Positions 16,302 through 24,104 of a stretch of 26,302 nucleotides of DNA are shown piece by piece; the stretch's first letter is position 1, and every line of letters starts with the position of its first letter. Under the pieces are notes generated by a model that was not told the DNA's origin, searched no databases, and saw only the letters and a list, made by a program, of their open reading frames with translations. Origin of the DNA: Clostridia bacterium (GTDB taxonomy: Bacteria; Bacillota; Clostridia; Christensenellales; Aristaeellaceae); NCBI GenBank assembly GCA_016297535.1, contig JAEDGL010000015.1:1-26302 (forward strand). Reading direction: 5' to 3'. The translations under genes and the position numbers were made by a program.

Positions 16302-17327
16302 TTGAAACCCACATTCCGTAACGTTTCTCTCCTCTGCCTTGCGCTGATGCTGGCGTTTCCAGCCTGCCGCGCGGAGGAGAAAAAGGCCGTTGATTATGTA
16401 CAGCATCCCGAGCTGTTTGCGCCTGTGTGGGGAGACAAATATACCGCTCGCCCGGACATGCTGGATTGGGAAGAGAAAAAGGCTGCGTTCAACGATCCTG
16501 ACGGGCGCGTTCTGCTGGTGGCGCACCGCGGGGACAACAATCTGTACTACCCGGAAAACTCGCTTGAAGGCGCGCTGAGCGTGATCGCCGCGGGCGCGGA
16601 TATCATCGAAACGGATATCCACCTTACCAAAGACGGCGTTCCTGTGCTGATGCATGATGATACCCTTGAGCGCACCACCGACTGGAAAGAGCATGTCGGC
16701 AAAAACGGTCTGCCGGAAAGCAGCGCCGTTTGCGACTGGACCTATGAGGAACTGCTGAATCTGCGGCTCAAATCCACAGAATACCGCATCCCCACGCTGG
16801 AGCAGCTGATTTGCGTTTGCAAAAACCGTGTCTTCATCACGCTGGATAAAATCAATCAATTCGATTGGGAAAAGGATATTCTGCCGCTGATCGTGAAGCA
16901 CGAAGCCTACGAAACCGTGCTGATCCCCTACACCTACTCCGTGGAACGCGCACACGGCATCCAGCAGCAGATGCTCGAAAAGTACGGCGCAGCTCCCTTC
17001 TATTTTGCCGACGCACGGAACGATGAAAAGCAAGCGCTCAGCATTGAGCAGCTGCGTGCCGCCGGGATGCCCGTCAACCTGCGCGACGGCGAAGTGGTGG
17101 GTTTCCTCTCGGAAGATTTGGCCTCCTTCTTGCAGGAAGCCAACGGAAAGTATAAAATATATATTGAAGTGCTTCGCTCCGAACATGATAAAAAACGTTT
17201 CTGGGATATCATCCTCCAGCGCGGCTACGGCTATCTGATGGGCAATCTGATCTATGCCCAGCTGGATTATTGGAAGGAAATCTACCCCGACTACACGGAT
17301 CGATCCACATGGAACATCCCCGACTAA
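16302..17327 (+). CDS. Glycerophosphodiester phosphodiesterase, canonical, probably exported
   Basis: A 341-residue protein beginning with TTG at 16302, 18 bp after the GH2 gene; AAAGGA lies about 13 bp upstream. The N-terminus is a signal peptide (hydrophobic to about residue 20), followed by PACRAEE. C22 is not in a good lipobox because F is at -3, so cleavage near CRA-E is more likely than lipidation. All GDPD catalytic elements are intact: HRG at 75-77, PENS at 84-87, E103-T-D105, and HDD at 118-120. This contrasts with the two PCNT proteins of the locus. It should hydrolyse glycerophosphodiesters outside the membrane, perhaps freeing glycerol phosphate or an alcohol from lipid headgroups or teichoic-acid-like polymers. 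The real substrate is unknown. Confidence 0.88.
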   Translation: MKPTFRNVSLLCLALMLAFPACRAEEKKAVDYVQHPELFAPVWGDKYTARPDMLDWEEKKAAFNDPDGRVLLVAHRGDNNLYYPENSLEGALSVIAAGADIIETDIHLTKDGVPVLMHDDTLERTTDWKEHVGKNGLPESSAVCDWTYEELLNLRLKSTEYRIPTLEQLICVCKNRVFITLDKINQFDWEKDILPLIVKHEAYETVLIPYTYSVERAHGIQQQMLEKYGAAPFYFADARNDEKQALSIEQLRAAGMPVNLRDGEVVGFLSEDLASFLQEANGKYKIYIEVLRSEHDKKRFWDIILQRGYGYLMGNLIYAQLDYWKEIYPDYTDRSTWNIPD

Positions 17328-17362
17328 AGAACTCCAATAAAAAACAGCCGGGAGGCATATGC

Positions 17363-18274
17363 ATGAACATTGTTGCAGTCGATATCGGCGGAACCAAAAT
17401 ATCGGCGGCCTGTTGCAAGGGAAAACTGTGGGCCAAAGAACAGATCGACACCCGCAGCTTCCATTCGGCCGATGAAGTGACCGGCGGCGTTGCCGCACTG
17501 GTTCAGCGCGTGGCGCAGACGGGCGGCTTGCCCTCGGTGGACGCGGTAGGCGTTGCCTGTCCGGGGCCGCTGCAGCCCTCCAAAGGACTGATCATCAACG
17601 CGCCCACGTTGGGATGGAAAAACTACCCGCTGGTAAGCGAACTGAAAAAGCGCTTGCACTGTCCGATCCTTCTGGAAAACGACGCCAACGCGGCCGCCTA
17701 CGGCGAGTACCGCTTCGGCGCGGGCATAGGCTGCAAAAACATGGCCTATGTTACCATCTCCACGGGGGTTGGCTGCGGTCTCATCCTCAACGGCCGCATC
17801 GTTCAGGGCGCGCATGAGGGCGCAGGAGAAATCGGCCATCTGCATATGCAGGATGACGGCGAGCCCTGTGTTTGCGGCCGTAGGGGCTGCCTTGAGGCCT
17901 ATGCCTCCGGCACCGGCATTGCCGCCATTGCCCGCAGAAAGCTCGGCCGTCCCGAATTGGATGCACGCGCCGTTGCTGAGCTTGCCCGTGCAGGCGATGA
18001 AACCTGCCTGGCCATCTACCATCAGGCGGGCAGATATCTGGGCAAGGCTTTTGCCGCGCTGCAAATGCTGACAGATGCAGGGCGGATCGTTGTTGGCGGT
18101 TCGGTTGCTGCGCAGCTGGATCTGCTGCTGCCTGAAATGCAGAAGAGTGCAGCTGCCTACAGCTACTGGGGCGACAACATCCGCGAATGGTTGAAAACGG
18201 CTTCTTTAGGCGCCGACGCCGGCTTGATGGGCGTAGGCGCTTTGGTTGAAGAACAATTAGAAAAAGGAGAATGA
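17363..18274 (+). CDS. ROK family sugar kinase
   Basis: A 303-residue cytoplasmic ROK kinase. I chose the ATG at 17363, with GGGAGG just upstream; a longer in-frame start at 17270 would overlap the GDPD gene. The phosphate-binding loop is DIGGTK at 7-12, the catalytic block ENDANAAAYGE is at 105-115 (D107 the likely base), and STGVG follows at 133-137. The zinc site is H159 with C169, C171 and C176 (CxCGxxGCxE). There is no N-terminal DNA-binding domain, so it is a kinase and not a repressor. ROK enzymes phosphorylate glucose, N-acetylmannosamine, allose or fructose. Here it may act on the ketose made by the next gene, which begins only 6 bp downstream. Confidence 0.92.
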   Translation: MNIVAVDIGGTKISAACCKGKLWAKEQIDTRSFHSADEVTGGVAALVQRVAQTGGLPSVDAVGVACPGPLQPSKGLIINAPTLGWKNYPLVSELKKRLHCPILLENDANAAAYGEYRFGAGIGCKNMAYVTISTGVGCGLILNGRIVQGAHEGAGEIGHLHMQDDGEPCVCGRRGCLEAYASGTGIAAIARRKLGRPELDARAVAELARAGDETCLAIYHQAGRYLGKAFAALQMLTDAGRIVVGGSVAAQLDLLLPEMQKSAAAYSYWGDNIREWLKTASLGADAGLMGVGALVEEQLEKGE

Positions 18275-18280
18275 TGGATT

Positions 18281-19711
18281 ATGGAATTCAAAGTTGCATT
18301 GGTAGGTTTGAGCCAGTTGAGCTTCTTTGGCGACAAGCGGTCCCGCTACAGCAAGTGCGCTGCGGAGTTGGAAGTTTTCCTTCAAAACCTGAACTGCTCC
18401 CTGTACGTATACCCCGATACCGTCATCACGCCCGATGACGCCAAGAAGGCGCTGAAGACCATCAAGGCGGAAGCGCCCGATTTCCTGCTGGTTCAGTGCA
18501 CCAGCTATTCCGCCGGTCATCTCGCTCAGATTTTCGGCCGCTCCGGCTACCCGCTGGGCTGGTGGGGAATCCCCGAAGGCGTGGAAGACGGCCCCGTTCC
18601 GTTCAACTCCTTCTGCTCCATCAACATGTATCAGGGCATTCTGCGTGGCTACTACAACGAAGAAAACATCCCCGCCAAATGGTTCTTCGGCGAAGTGAAC
18701 GATGAGCTGTTTGCGCCCCGGATGACGGTAACCATCCGTGCGCTGCGCGCCATCAAGCGTCTGTGCACTTCGCGCATCGGCCTGATCGGCGGCATTGCTC
18801 CCGGCTTTAACGATCTGTATTTTGACGAGCGCAAGCTGCTGCGTCTGTTCCCCGGTCTGGAATATGACCGTTTGCCCGAATTTGACGATATCGCCGCGCT
18901 GGCCGAATCCTATCCCGAAAGCGAGATTGCCGATATGGCGGAAGCTTATGAAAAGGCTTCCACAGGCGTTTTCCCGGAATCTGTTAAGCATAAGATGCTC
19001 AACGCCCGCCTGCTGCGCGCTTACCGCGAGTTTGTGGCCGCCAACAAATTTGATGCAATCGCCGTTTCCTGCTGGCCCAAGTTCCAGACCCGTTATGATT
19101 ACTCCGTCTGCTCCGTGGTTGGCCAGCTCAACGACGACGGCATTGTTACCTCCTGCGAGGGCGACCCGCTGAGCGCTGTGAGCATGCTGATGCTGCAGGA
19201 GCTTTCCGGAGAACCCACCATGCTGATGGATATGTCCGGCTTCGATCCCAAGGATAACAGCGTGCTGCTCTGGCACTGCGGCCCCGCCGCCAGCAACTTT
19301 GCTTCCGATGCGGGTTACCAGCTGGGCTGCAATTACAGCGGCAAGGCGCACGAGGAAGGCAAGATCACGGGCTGCGGCGTGGCGCGCGACATGGTGTTCG
19401 GCGCTGCACCCATCACCATCGGCCGTCTGACCACCGATCTGGACGGCATGCTCGTCGGCGGCGGCACCCTCATGGATCCCGAAGCCAAGAAGAGCTTCTG
19501 CGGCAGCCGCGGCTGGGCCAACAATCTGCAGCTCAAGGGCGAGGACATCAACGCCGTGGATCTTGTCAACACCATCCTGTCCTACGGTTTCTCCCACCAC
19601 TACCCCATCGCCAAGGGCGATTACCAGGCCGAGCTGATGGAAATCGCCTGCTGGCTCAAGATCGGCACGCTGGACAAGGTTCCCTACAAGACCTGGATGC
19701 AAATGAAATAA
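18281..19711 (+). CDS. L-fucose/L-arabinose isomerase family protein
   Basis: A 476-residue protein of the FucI/AraA superfamily of metal-dependent aldose-ketose isomerases. It is of the shorter type; E. coli FucI has 591 residues. Likely metal ligands are E293 in CEGD, D317 in LMDMSGFD, and H439/H440 in FSHHYPI near the end. Other blocks are SCWPKFQ, DLDGMLVGGG and AITVSCW-like segments that shape the barrel. The ribosome site AAAGGAG lies at the end of the kinase gene, so translation is probably coupled. The sugar is unknown. Context with GH2, a kinase and a GatZ-family protein suggests an aldohexose is turned into its ketose. A sulfoquinovose-isomerase-like role is an alternative raised by the sulfur genes but unsupported, because no transaldolase or GH31 gene is present. 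Confidence 0.85.
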   Translation: MEFKVALVGLSQLSFFGDKRSRYSKCAAELEVFLQNLNCSLYVYPDTVITPDDAKKALKTIKAEAPDFLLVQCTSYSAGHLAQIFGRSGYPLGWWGIPEGVEDGPVPFNSFCSINMYQGILRGYYNEENIPAKWFFGEVNDELFAPRMTVTIRALRAIKRLCTSRIGLIGGIAPGFNDLYFDERKLLRLFPGLEYDRLPEFDDIAALAESYPESEIADMAEAYEKASTGVFPESVKHKMLNARLLRAYREFVAANKFDAIAVSCWPKFQTRYDYSVCSVVGQLNDDGIVTSCEGDPLSAVSMLMLQELSGEPTMLMDMSGFDPKDNSVLLWHCGPAASNFASDAGYQLGCNYSGKAHEEGKITGCGVARDMVFGAAPITIGRLTTDLDGMLVGGGTLMDPEAKKSFCGSRGWANNLQLKGEDINAVDLVNTILSYGFSHHYPIAKGDYQAELMEIACWLKIGTLDKVPYKTWMQMK

Positions 19712-19777
19712 CAGGCTTTCATCCGTTTTTTCCTTCTCTTTATCAAAACACTCAATGCAAACGAGGAGTGAACAACT

Positions 19778-21055
19778 ATGAATCAAAAGCTTAACATCAA
19801 CGATATGCAGAAAGCGCTGCATATCGCCCGTGAAAAGGCTGGCTTCAGCACGCTGCTGGGCATCGGCCCCATGTCTCCCATGCTCCTGCAGGCCACGCTG
19901 GAGCTTTCCATGGAGCAGGATTTTCCAATCATGTTCATTGCCAGCCGCAATCAGGTGGACGCTGATGAATTCGGCGCCGGTTATGTGTCTGGCTGGGATC
20001 AGCACCGCTTCGTAGCAGCCATTGACGCCATGGCGCAGAAGATCGGCTACAATGGTCTGTACTATGTCTGCCGAGATCATGGTGGCCCCTGGCAGCGCGA
20101 TGAGGAGCGCAAAGCCAAGCTGCCCGAGCAGGAAGCCATGGCGCGAGGTCTGCGGTCTTACATGGTAGACGTGGATGCTGGCTTCGATTTGCTGCACATC
20201 GACCCTACCAAGGATCCCGATTATTCCGAAGGCACCGTTCCCATGGACATCGTGCTGAACCGCACGGTAGAGCTGATTGAAAAGATTGAAGCCTATCGTG
20301 TGCAAAACAACGTGGCGCCTTTGGGCTACGAGGTTGGCACGGAAGAAACCAACGGCGGCCTTACCGGTACCGAAGCCTTCGAAACCTTCATCAAGCGTTT
20401 GTGCGCCATGCTGAAGGAAAAGAACCTGCCCACCCCGAACTTCATTGTAGGTCAAACCGGCACCCTCACCCGTCTTACGGAGAACATCGGCCACTACTCC
20501 ACCGAAAACGCTCAGAAGCTGTCCGCTATCGCTGCGGAATTCGGTATGGAGCTCAAGGAGCATAACGGAGACTATCTGCCCGACCAGCTGCTGCTGATGC
20601 ACCCCGCGCTGAAAGTTTCCTCCTCCAACGTCGCTCCCGAGTTCGGCGTGGATGAGACCCGCGCCTATATTGAGCTGGCCAATCTGGAAGCGCGCCTGTA
20701 CGAAGAAGGCGTGCTGAAGGAGAAGGGCGATTTCCTGCCTGTTTTCCGCAGAGCCGCCGTAGGCACCGGCCGCTGGCGCAAGTGGATGGTAGGCGATGTG
20801 GGCAGCTACACCGTGGAGCAGGTGCTGGCTGATGATGAACTGACCACGCTGATCACCGATATCAGCGGTCACTACACCTTCGAAAGCGAGCCTGTTGCCG
20901 CCGTGCTGAAGGAAATGCTGGATCGTCTGGAAGCAGCCAATGTTCCCGCCCGCCGTTTCGTGCTGGACAAGATCAAGCGCAGCATTGGAAAATACGTATC
21001 TGCCTACAATCTTCGCGGCCTGAGCAGCCGTTTGCTGGATTGTGCAAACAAATAA
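19778..21055 (+). CDS. GatZ/KbaZ-family protein (PF08013), stand-alone; probable ketose-6-phosphate epimerase
   Basis: A 425-residue protein of the family of the GatZ/KbaZ subunits of tagatose-bisphosphate aldolase. Matching blocks are SRNQVD at 56-61 with GAGYVSGWD, CRDHGGPW at 98-105, LLHIDPT at 138-144, YEVGTEE at 184-190, GQTGT further on, the block containing KEHNGDYLPD, HPALKV, and a C-terminal LDKIKRSIGKYVSAYN. The catalytic class II subunit (GatY/KbaY) is absent from this window. Another member of this Pfam family, in an Agrobacterium galactitol pathway, is known to epimerise tagatose-6-phosphate at C4 to fructose-6-phosphate. That reaction fits this kinase-isomerase operon better than an aldolase role. 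It begins 66 bp after the isomerase, with GAGGAG as ribosome site. Function is inferred, not proven. Confidence 0.82.
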   Translation: MNQKLNINDMQKALHIAREKAGFSTLLGIGPMSPMLLQATLELSMEQDFPIMFIASRNQVDADEFGAGYVSGWDQHRFVAAIDAMAQKIGYNGLYYVCRDHGGPWQRDEERKAKLPEQEAMARGLRSYMVDVDAGFDLLHIDPTKDPDYSEGTVPMDIVLNRTVELIEKIEAYRVQNNVAPLGYEVGTEETNGGLTGTEAFETFIKRLCAMLKEKNLPTPNFIVGQTGTLTRLTENIGHYSTENAQKLSAIAAEFGMELKEHNGDYLPDQLLLMHPALKVSSSNVAPEFGVDETRAYIELANLEARLYEEGVLKEKGDFLPVFRRAAVGTGRWRKWMVGDVGSYTVEQVLADDELTTLITDISGHYTFESEPVAAVLKEMLDRLEAANVPARRFVLDKIKRSIGKYVSAYNLRGLSSRLLDCANK

Positions 21056-21062
21056 ACAAGGC

Positions 21063-21092
21063 GCAGCAAGGAGCCTCTCGGCTCCTTGCTGC
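21063..21092 (+). terminator. Perfect 13-bp stem-loop between GatZ-like and GmhB-like genes
   Basis: GCAGCAAGGAGCC (21063-21075) and its exact reverse complement (21080-21092) surround a TCTC loop. No T-run follows, and the ribosome site of the next gene starts within about 6 bases. It may attenuate transcription or protect the 3' end of the upstream message, and is probably not a full stop. Confidence 0.65.
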
Positions 21093-21108
21093 ATTCTGGA
21101 GGGAGCGC

Positions 21109-21639
21109 ATGAAACCCTGCCTTTTGATCGACCGCGACGGCACGATGGGCGGCGATTATTATGTCAAATATCCGCAGGATTACTATCCGTACGAGGGAAC
21201 AAGGGAAGCTTTCCGCCTGCTGCGGGAAGCCGGTTTTCCGCTGATGATCATCACCAATCAATCCTGCATTGCCCGCGGTCTGGATGGCGGATATGATTTT
21301 GCCGCCGAATTCCGTGATATCGGCGCGGACGACTGGTTCATCTGTCCGCATGATACGCCGGATCACTGTCACTGCCGCAAGCCCGAAACCGGCCTGCTGG
21401 AGCTTGCACGCGATAAGCACGGTCTGGATCTGACGAAATGCTATATGATCGGCGACCGTTGGACGGACATGGTGGCCGGCGGGCGAATGGGTACGCACTT
21501 GATTCTGGTGAAAACCGGCCGGGGAATGGAAAGCCTTGGCTGCGACAGAGAAAAGTGGCTTCCCTATCAGGCGGATTACGTAGCCGAAAACCTGCTGGAC
21601 GCTGCACAGTGGCTGATCGGTGTTCACCAAGCTGAATGA
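21109..21639 (+). CDS. HAD-IIIA phosphatase (GmhB-like, histidinol-phosphate phosphatase fold)
   Basis: A 176-residue phosphatase. The start at 21109 follows GGAGGGAG; an upstream in-frame start at 21040 would overlap the GatZ-like gene and the stem-loop. Motif I is DRDGT with D8 and D10, motif II TNQS at 49-52, motif III K91 in CRKP, and motif IV GDRWTD with D116 and D120. A zinc loop C79-x-H81 with C87-x-C89 is typical of GmhB, which removes the C7 phosphate of heptose bisphosphate. No other heptose genes are seen, so it may dephosphorylate a sugar phosphate produced by this locus. It lies between two stem-loops, suggesting separately tuned expression. Confidence 0.88.
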   Translation: MKPCLLIDRDGTMGGDYYVKYPQDYYPYEGTREAFRLLREAGFPLMIITNQSCIARGLDGGYDFAAEFRDIGADDWFICPHDTPDHCHCRKPETGLLELARDKHGLDLTKCYMIGDRWTDMVAGGRMGTHLILVKTGRGMESLGCDREKWLPYQADYVAENLLDAAQWLIGVHQAE

Positions 21640-21666
21640 AAAGGTGCAGAGTCAGTCTGTACCTTT
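21640..21666 (+). terminator. Stem-loop between GmhB-like and AraC-type genes
   Basis: AAAGGTGCAGA (21640-21650) pairs with TCTGTACCTTT (21656-21666), with one G-T pair and a 5-base loop. It starts one base after the stop codon of the phosphatase and has no T-run behind it. Its position favours the later TTG start (21698) for the regulator. Confidence 0.55.
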
Positions 21667-21697
21667 CAAGAACAAATACAGCAACGGGGGAATCGTT

Positions 21698-22582
21698 TTG
21701 GATTTTCTCTCTTTGAACTATACCTATCTGTCGGAAGCGATGAATGATTTTTATCAGCTGACCGGCATTCGCATTTCGTTCTGGAATACAGAAGCCGAAA
21801 AGATCATCATGGCGCCGGACGATGCCGACGGCGGCTTGAAAAACCACCTCAACGGCAACTCTGCCTTTTGCTCCAAGCTTCGAGCGATCCCGGAAATTGA
21901 CGCACAATGCCATTGCTGCGATCTGCAGGCCTTGCAGCAAAATCCGCGCAAAGGCGATATACTGTACAGTTTCCAATGCGTTGCAGGTTTGACCGAGTAT
22001 ATTGTACCTGCCTATTTCAACAACCATCTGCTGGGCAACTTTATGTTCGGTCAAATTCGAAGTGCGCAGCCGAAGGAAAAAAGCAGCGAACTGAGGCAGC
22101 AGCTTTACCGCGATTATCAGCTTGATCCCAAAGAGATGGAATCGCTGTACGAGCATCTGCCCTGTGTGAATCACGACTTTATCATGGCTGCTGCACGCAT
22201 CCTGCGCGCCATCGGCAGTCATGCTTATTATAACGGCCTTTTCGTCAGCAGCAGTCTGCCGCTCAGCAGCCGCATTTATCAATATGTGCAAACCAACTTC
22301 ATGCGGCCCATCAATGTGCAGTCCATCTGCGAAGTACTGCACATCAGCCGTTCCACGCTGAGCCAGACAATGCGCCGTGAAATCGGCTGTTCGTTCGTCA
22401 CCTTTGTGAATGACGTACGCATTGATAATGTTAAAAAGTGCATGCAAAACGGTATGTCCATCACCGAGGCCGCCTACAGGAGCGGCTTCCGCTCCACAAG
22501 CTATATGTACCGTGCCTTCCGGGCACGAACCGGCATATCGCCTTCTGTTTACAAAAACATGTTAAAAAATGAGGAGCTTTAA
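21698..22582 (+). CDS. AraC-family regulator with PocR sensory domain
   Basis: A transcription factor of 294 residues from the TTG at 21698, which is preceded by GGGGGAA; a GTG at 21620 would give 320 residues but overlaps the previous gene and a stem-loop and has no site. The N-terminal half is a PocR-type ligand domain (about 5-165), recognisable by FCSKLRAIPEIDAQCHCCD, SFQCVAGLTEYIVPAYF and LLGNFMFGQI. The C-terminal 95 residues are an AraC double helix-turn-helix, with INVQSICEVLHISRSTLSQTMRREIG and the second helix block ITEAAYRSGFRSTSYMYRAFRARTGISP. It is the most likely activator of the plus-strand operon, and perhaps of the minus-strand ones. The ligand is unknown; PocR domains bind small sugar- or diol-like molecules. 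Confidence 0.9.
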   Translation: MDFLSLNYTYLSEAMNDFYQLTGIRISFWNTEAEKIIMAPDDADGGLKNHLNGNSAFCSKLRAIPEIDAQCHCCDLQALQQNPRKGDILYSFQCVAGLTEYIVPAYFNNHLLGNFMFGQIRSAQPKEKSSELRQQLYRDYQLDPKEMESLYEHLPCVNHDFIMAAARILRAIGSHAYYNGLFVSSSLPLSSRIYQYVQTNFMRPINVQSICEVLHISRSTLSQTMRREIGCSFVTFVNDVRIDNVKKCMQNGMSITEAAYRSGFRSTSYMYRAFRARTGISPSVYKNMLKNEEL

Positions 22583-22842
22583 TTGTTGTATGTTCATGGA
22601 CACATAAGTGACATTGGCAACAGAACGTTGCTTTATTATTTATAACCATCAAGTACATTCAGTTTAGAAGCAAAGTGCTTCTATTTAGTATTATCGCCAA
22701 GAGGCTACCACCATTCTCTGCGCAAACCTTTCGTATTAACCCTGTGATTTGAGCGTTTTCAAAAAATGAACGATGTTTTTGAGTGTTATCTGCCCGCGAC
22801 TGCGAAGACACAGAAAACACGGTCGTTGCAGCGCTTGGCGTA
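22583..22842. other. Intergenic stretch between converging genes
   Basis: 260 bp between the regulator and the maturase gene. An 8-bp stem (TAGAAGCA, loop AAG, TGCTTCTA, 22665-22683) followed by TTTAGTATT is a weak candidate terminator for the regulator. I see no convincing gene in the rest. Base composition becomes clearly more AT-rich from here. Confidence 0.5.
22665..22690 (+). terminator. Weak terminator after the AraC-type gene
   Basis: An 8-bp perfect stem with a 3-base loop is followed by an AT-rich stretch with only short T-runs. It lies about 80 bp after the stop codon of the regulator. Confidence 0.4.
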
Positions 22843-23952
22843 TCAGTAATAGAGTATTGGCAGTTGTTGCGCCAGATGGATCAAATGGTCATAACGCGCA
22901 TCCAGAAAAGACTTGAAATCAGCGCAAAAACGGTTTTGTGCAAGGTTGGGATCGTGTGCAATCCGTTCGCGTTTACAGCCGTTTCGGCAAAGACCATAAT
23001 AACGGCAGCTACGGCATTCCGGTGGGACAGGCAGGGAGGATTGCACAAACGCTTTGGCAAGAGTTGAACTGCCCAGCGTGCATAGTGTTGTTTTTTGGAT
23101 GTAGCCCAGTTTCCATTCGTCAAGCACGTAGAAATCACAAGGATAAATACTGCCGTCGGCCTCAACCAGAAAATAATTTCCGCATCGACCGGACATTCCA
23201 CAATTTTCGGGCGGAAAACCGCGTAGCATGTTCAGCCAGTTATCGAAAGTACGAATACTTACATGATTACCTTCGAGAATACGTTGTTCGTACAAATCGA
23301 AGACAACAGTAAGAAAATGAGCATAATCACCTGGTTGTAAAGCCCATTCGGAGGGAGTACCTTCAAACGTATTCAGACAAGGAATAAATTGCAAATAGCG
23401 GTGCTCCTCCAATGCGCGGAAAACTGCTTCAGCTTGAGTGGCTACATAATGATTGACTACGCAGAGAATGTTGTAATCAATGCCTGTACAACGCAGTTGA
23501 CCGATGTTTTTGCGAATGACTTCATAGGTGGGCATTCCGTAAACATCTTTGCGAAAAGTATCATGCAGCTCTGACGTACCGTCCAACGATATCCCCACCA
23601 GAAAATTTCCAGTACGAAAAATGCGCAACCATTTATCATCCAATTTTAGACCATTTGTTTGGATGCTGTTGCTGATACGCAGCCCTCTTGTATTGTAGCG
23701 CTTTTCAAATGCGATTAGTGCATCGTAAAAGTCAGTTCCAACAAGAGTCGGCTCTCCCCCTTGAAAGACAAAAGAAACGTACTGATCCGCATCAAAAAAA
23801 GCACGGCGAACCACCTTTTCCAGCAGTTTTATGCTTATCATTCCATAATTTGCCATTTTTCTGTGGGCACAGACATCTGAATAAAAGCAATAGGTGCAGC
23901 GCATATTGCATGCCCCAGATGCGGGCTTGATCATCAACGTTAAAGGTGGCAT
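22843..23952 (-). CDS. Anaerobic sulfatase-maturating enzyme (radical SAM, SPASM)
   Basis: A 369-residue radical SAM enzyme that oxidises the active-site Cys or Ser of sulfatases to formylglycine without oxygen. The SAM cluster motif is C15-x3-C19-x2-C22. Then come FVFQGGEPTL at 61-70, SNSIQTNG at 94-101 and SLDG at 122-125. Eight further cysteines (251, 257, 272, 313, 316, 322, 326, 343) have the spacing expected for the two auxiliary clusters of the clostridial enzyme, and D273 in PCDFYV corresponds to its catalytic Asp. The start has AAAGGAG. It is divergent from a TauE/SafE gene with 152 bp between them. Its natural target is the CGPAR sulfatase at 8454-9941. Codon use and base composition differ from the sugar operons, pointing to separate acquisition. 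Confidence 0.94.
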   Translation of the reverse strand: MPPLTLMIKPASGACNMRCTYCFYSDVCAHRKMANYGMISIKLLEKVVRRAFFDADQYVSFVFQGGEPTLVGTDFYDALIAFEKRYNTRGLRISNSIQTNGLKLDDKWLRIFRTGNFLVGISLDGTSELHDTFRKDVYGMPTYEVIRKNIGQLRCTGIDYNILCVVNHYVATQAEAVFRALEEHRYLQFIPCLNTFEGTPSEWALQPGDYAHFLTVVFDLYEQRILEGNHVSIRTFDNWLNMLRGFPPENCGMSGRCGNYFLVEADGSIYPCDFYVLDEWKLGYIQKTTLCTLGSSTLAKAFVQSSLPVPPECRSCRYYGLCRNGCKRERIAHDPNLAQNRFCADFKSFLDARYDHLIHLAQQLPILYY

Positions 23953-24104
23953 AACAGTCTCCTTTCTCTGGCTTGATAAGGACTTTTTGCTCGTTTATAA
24001 CAGGAGAACGTGGGATGATGTAGAAATAAAGTATCATGTTCGTTTCGCAAAGTCAACGCCTGTGAACGCACGTATCAAACGTTTTTACGAAATAAGGTGA
24101 GAAA

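Noticed and set aside
17270..17362. Longer N-terminus for the ROK kinase
   Set aside because: It would overlap the end of the GDPD gene and adds residues not found before the DIGGTK loop in this family; the ATG at 17363 has a good ribosome site.
13065..17498. A 1477-codon minus-strand open frame
   Set aside because: It is codon-aligned opposite a permease, GH2, the GDPD gene and the start of the ROK gene, all with clear family motifs on the plus strand. It has no recognisable protein features and arises from codon bias.
18257..21094. A 945-codon minus-strand open frame
   Set aside because: It is the antisense shadow of the isomerase and GatZ-like genes, which are in the same phase; no motifs or ribosome site.
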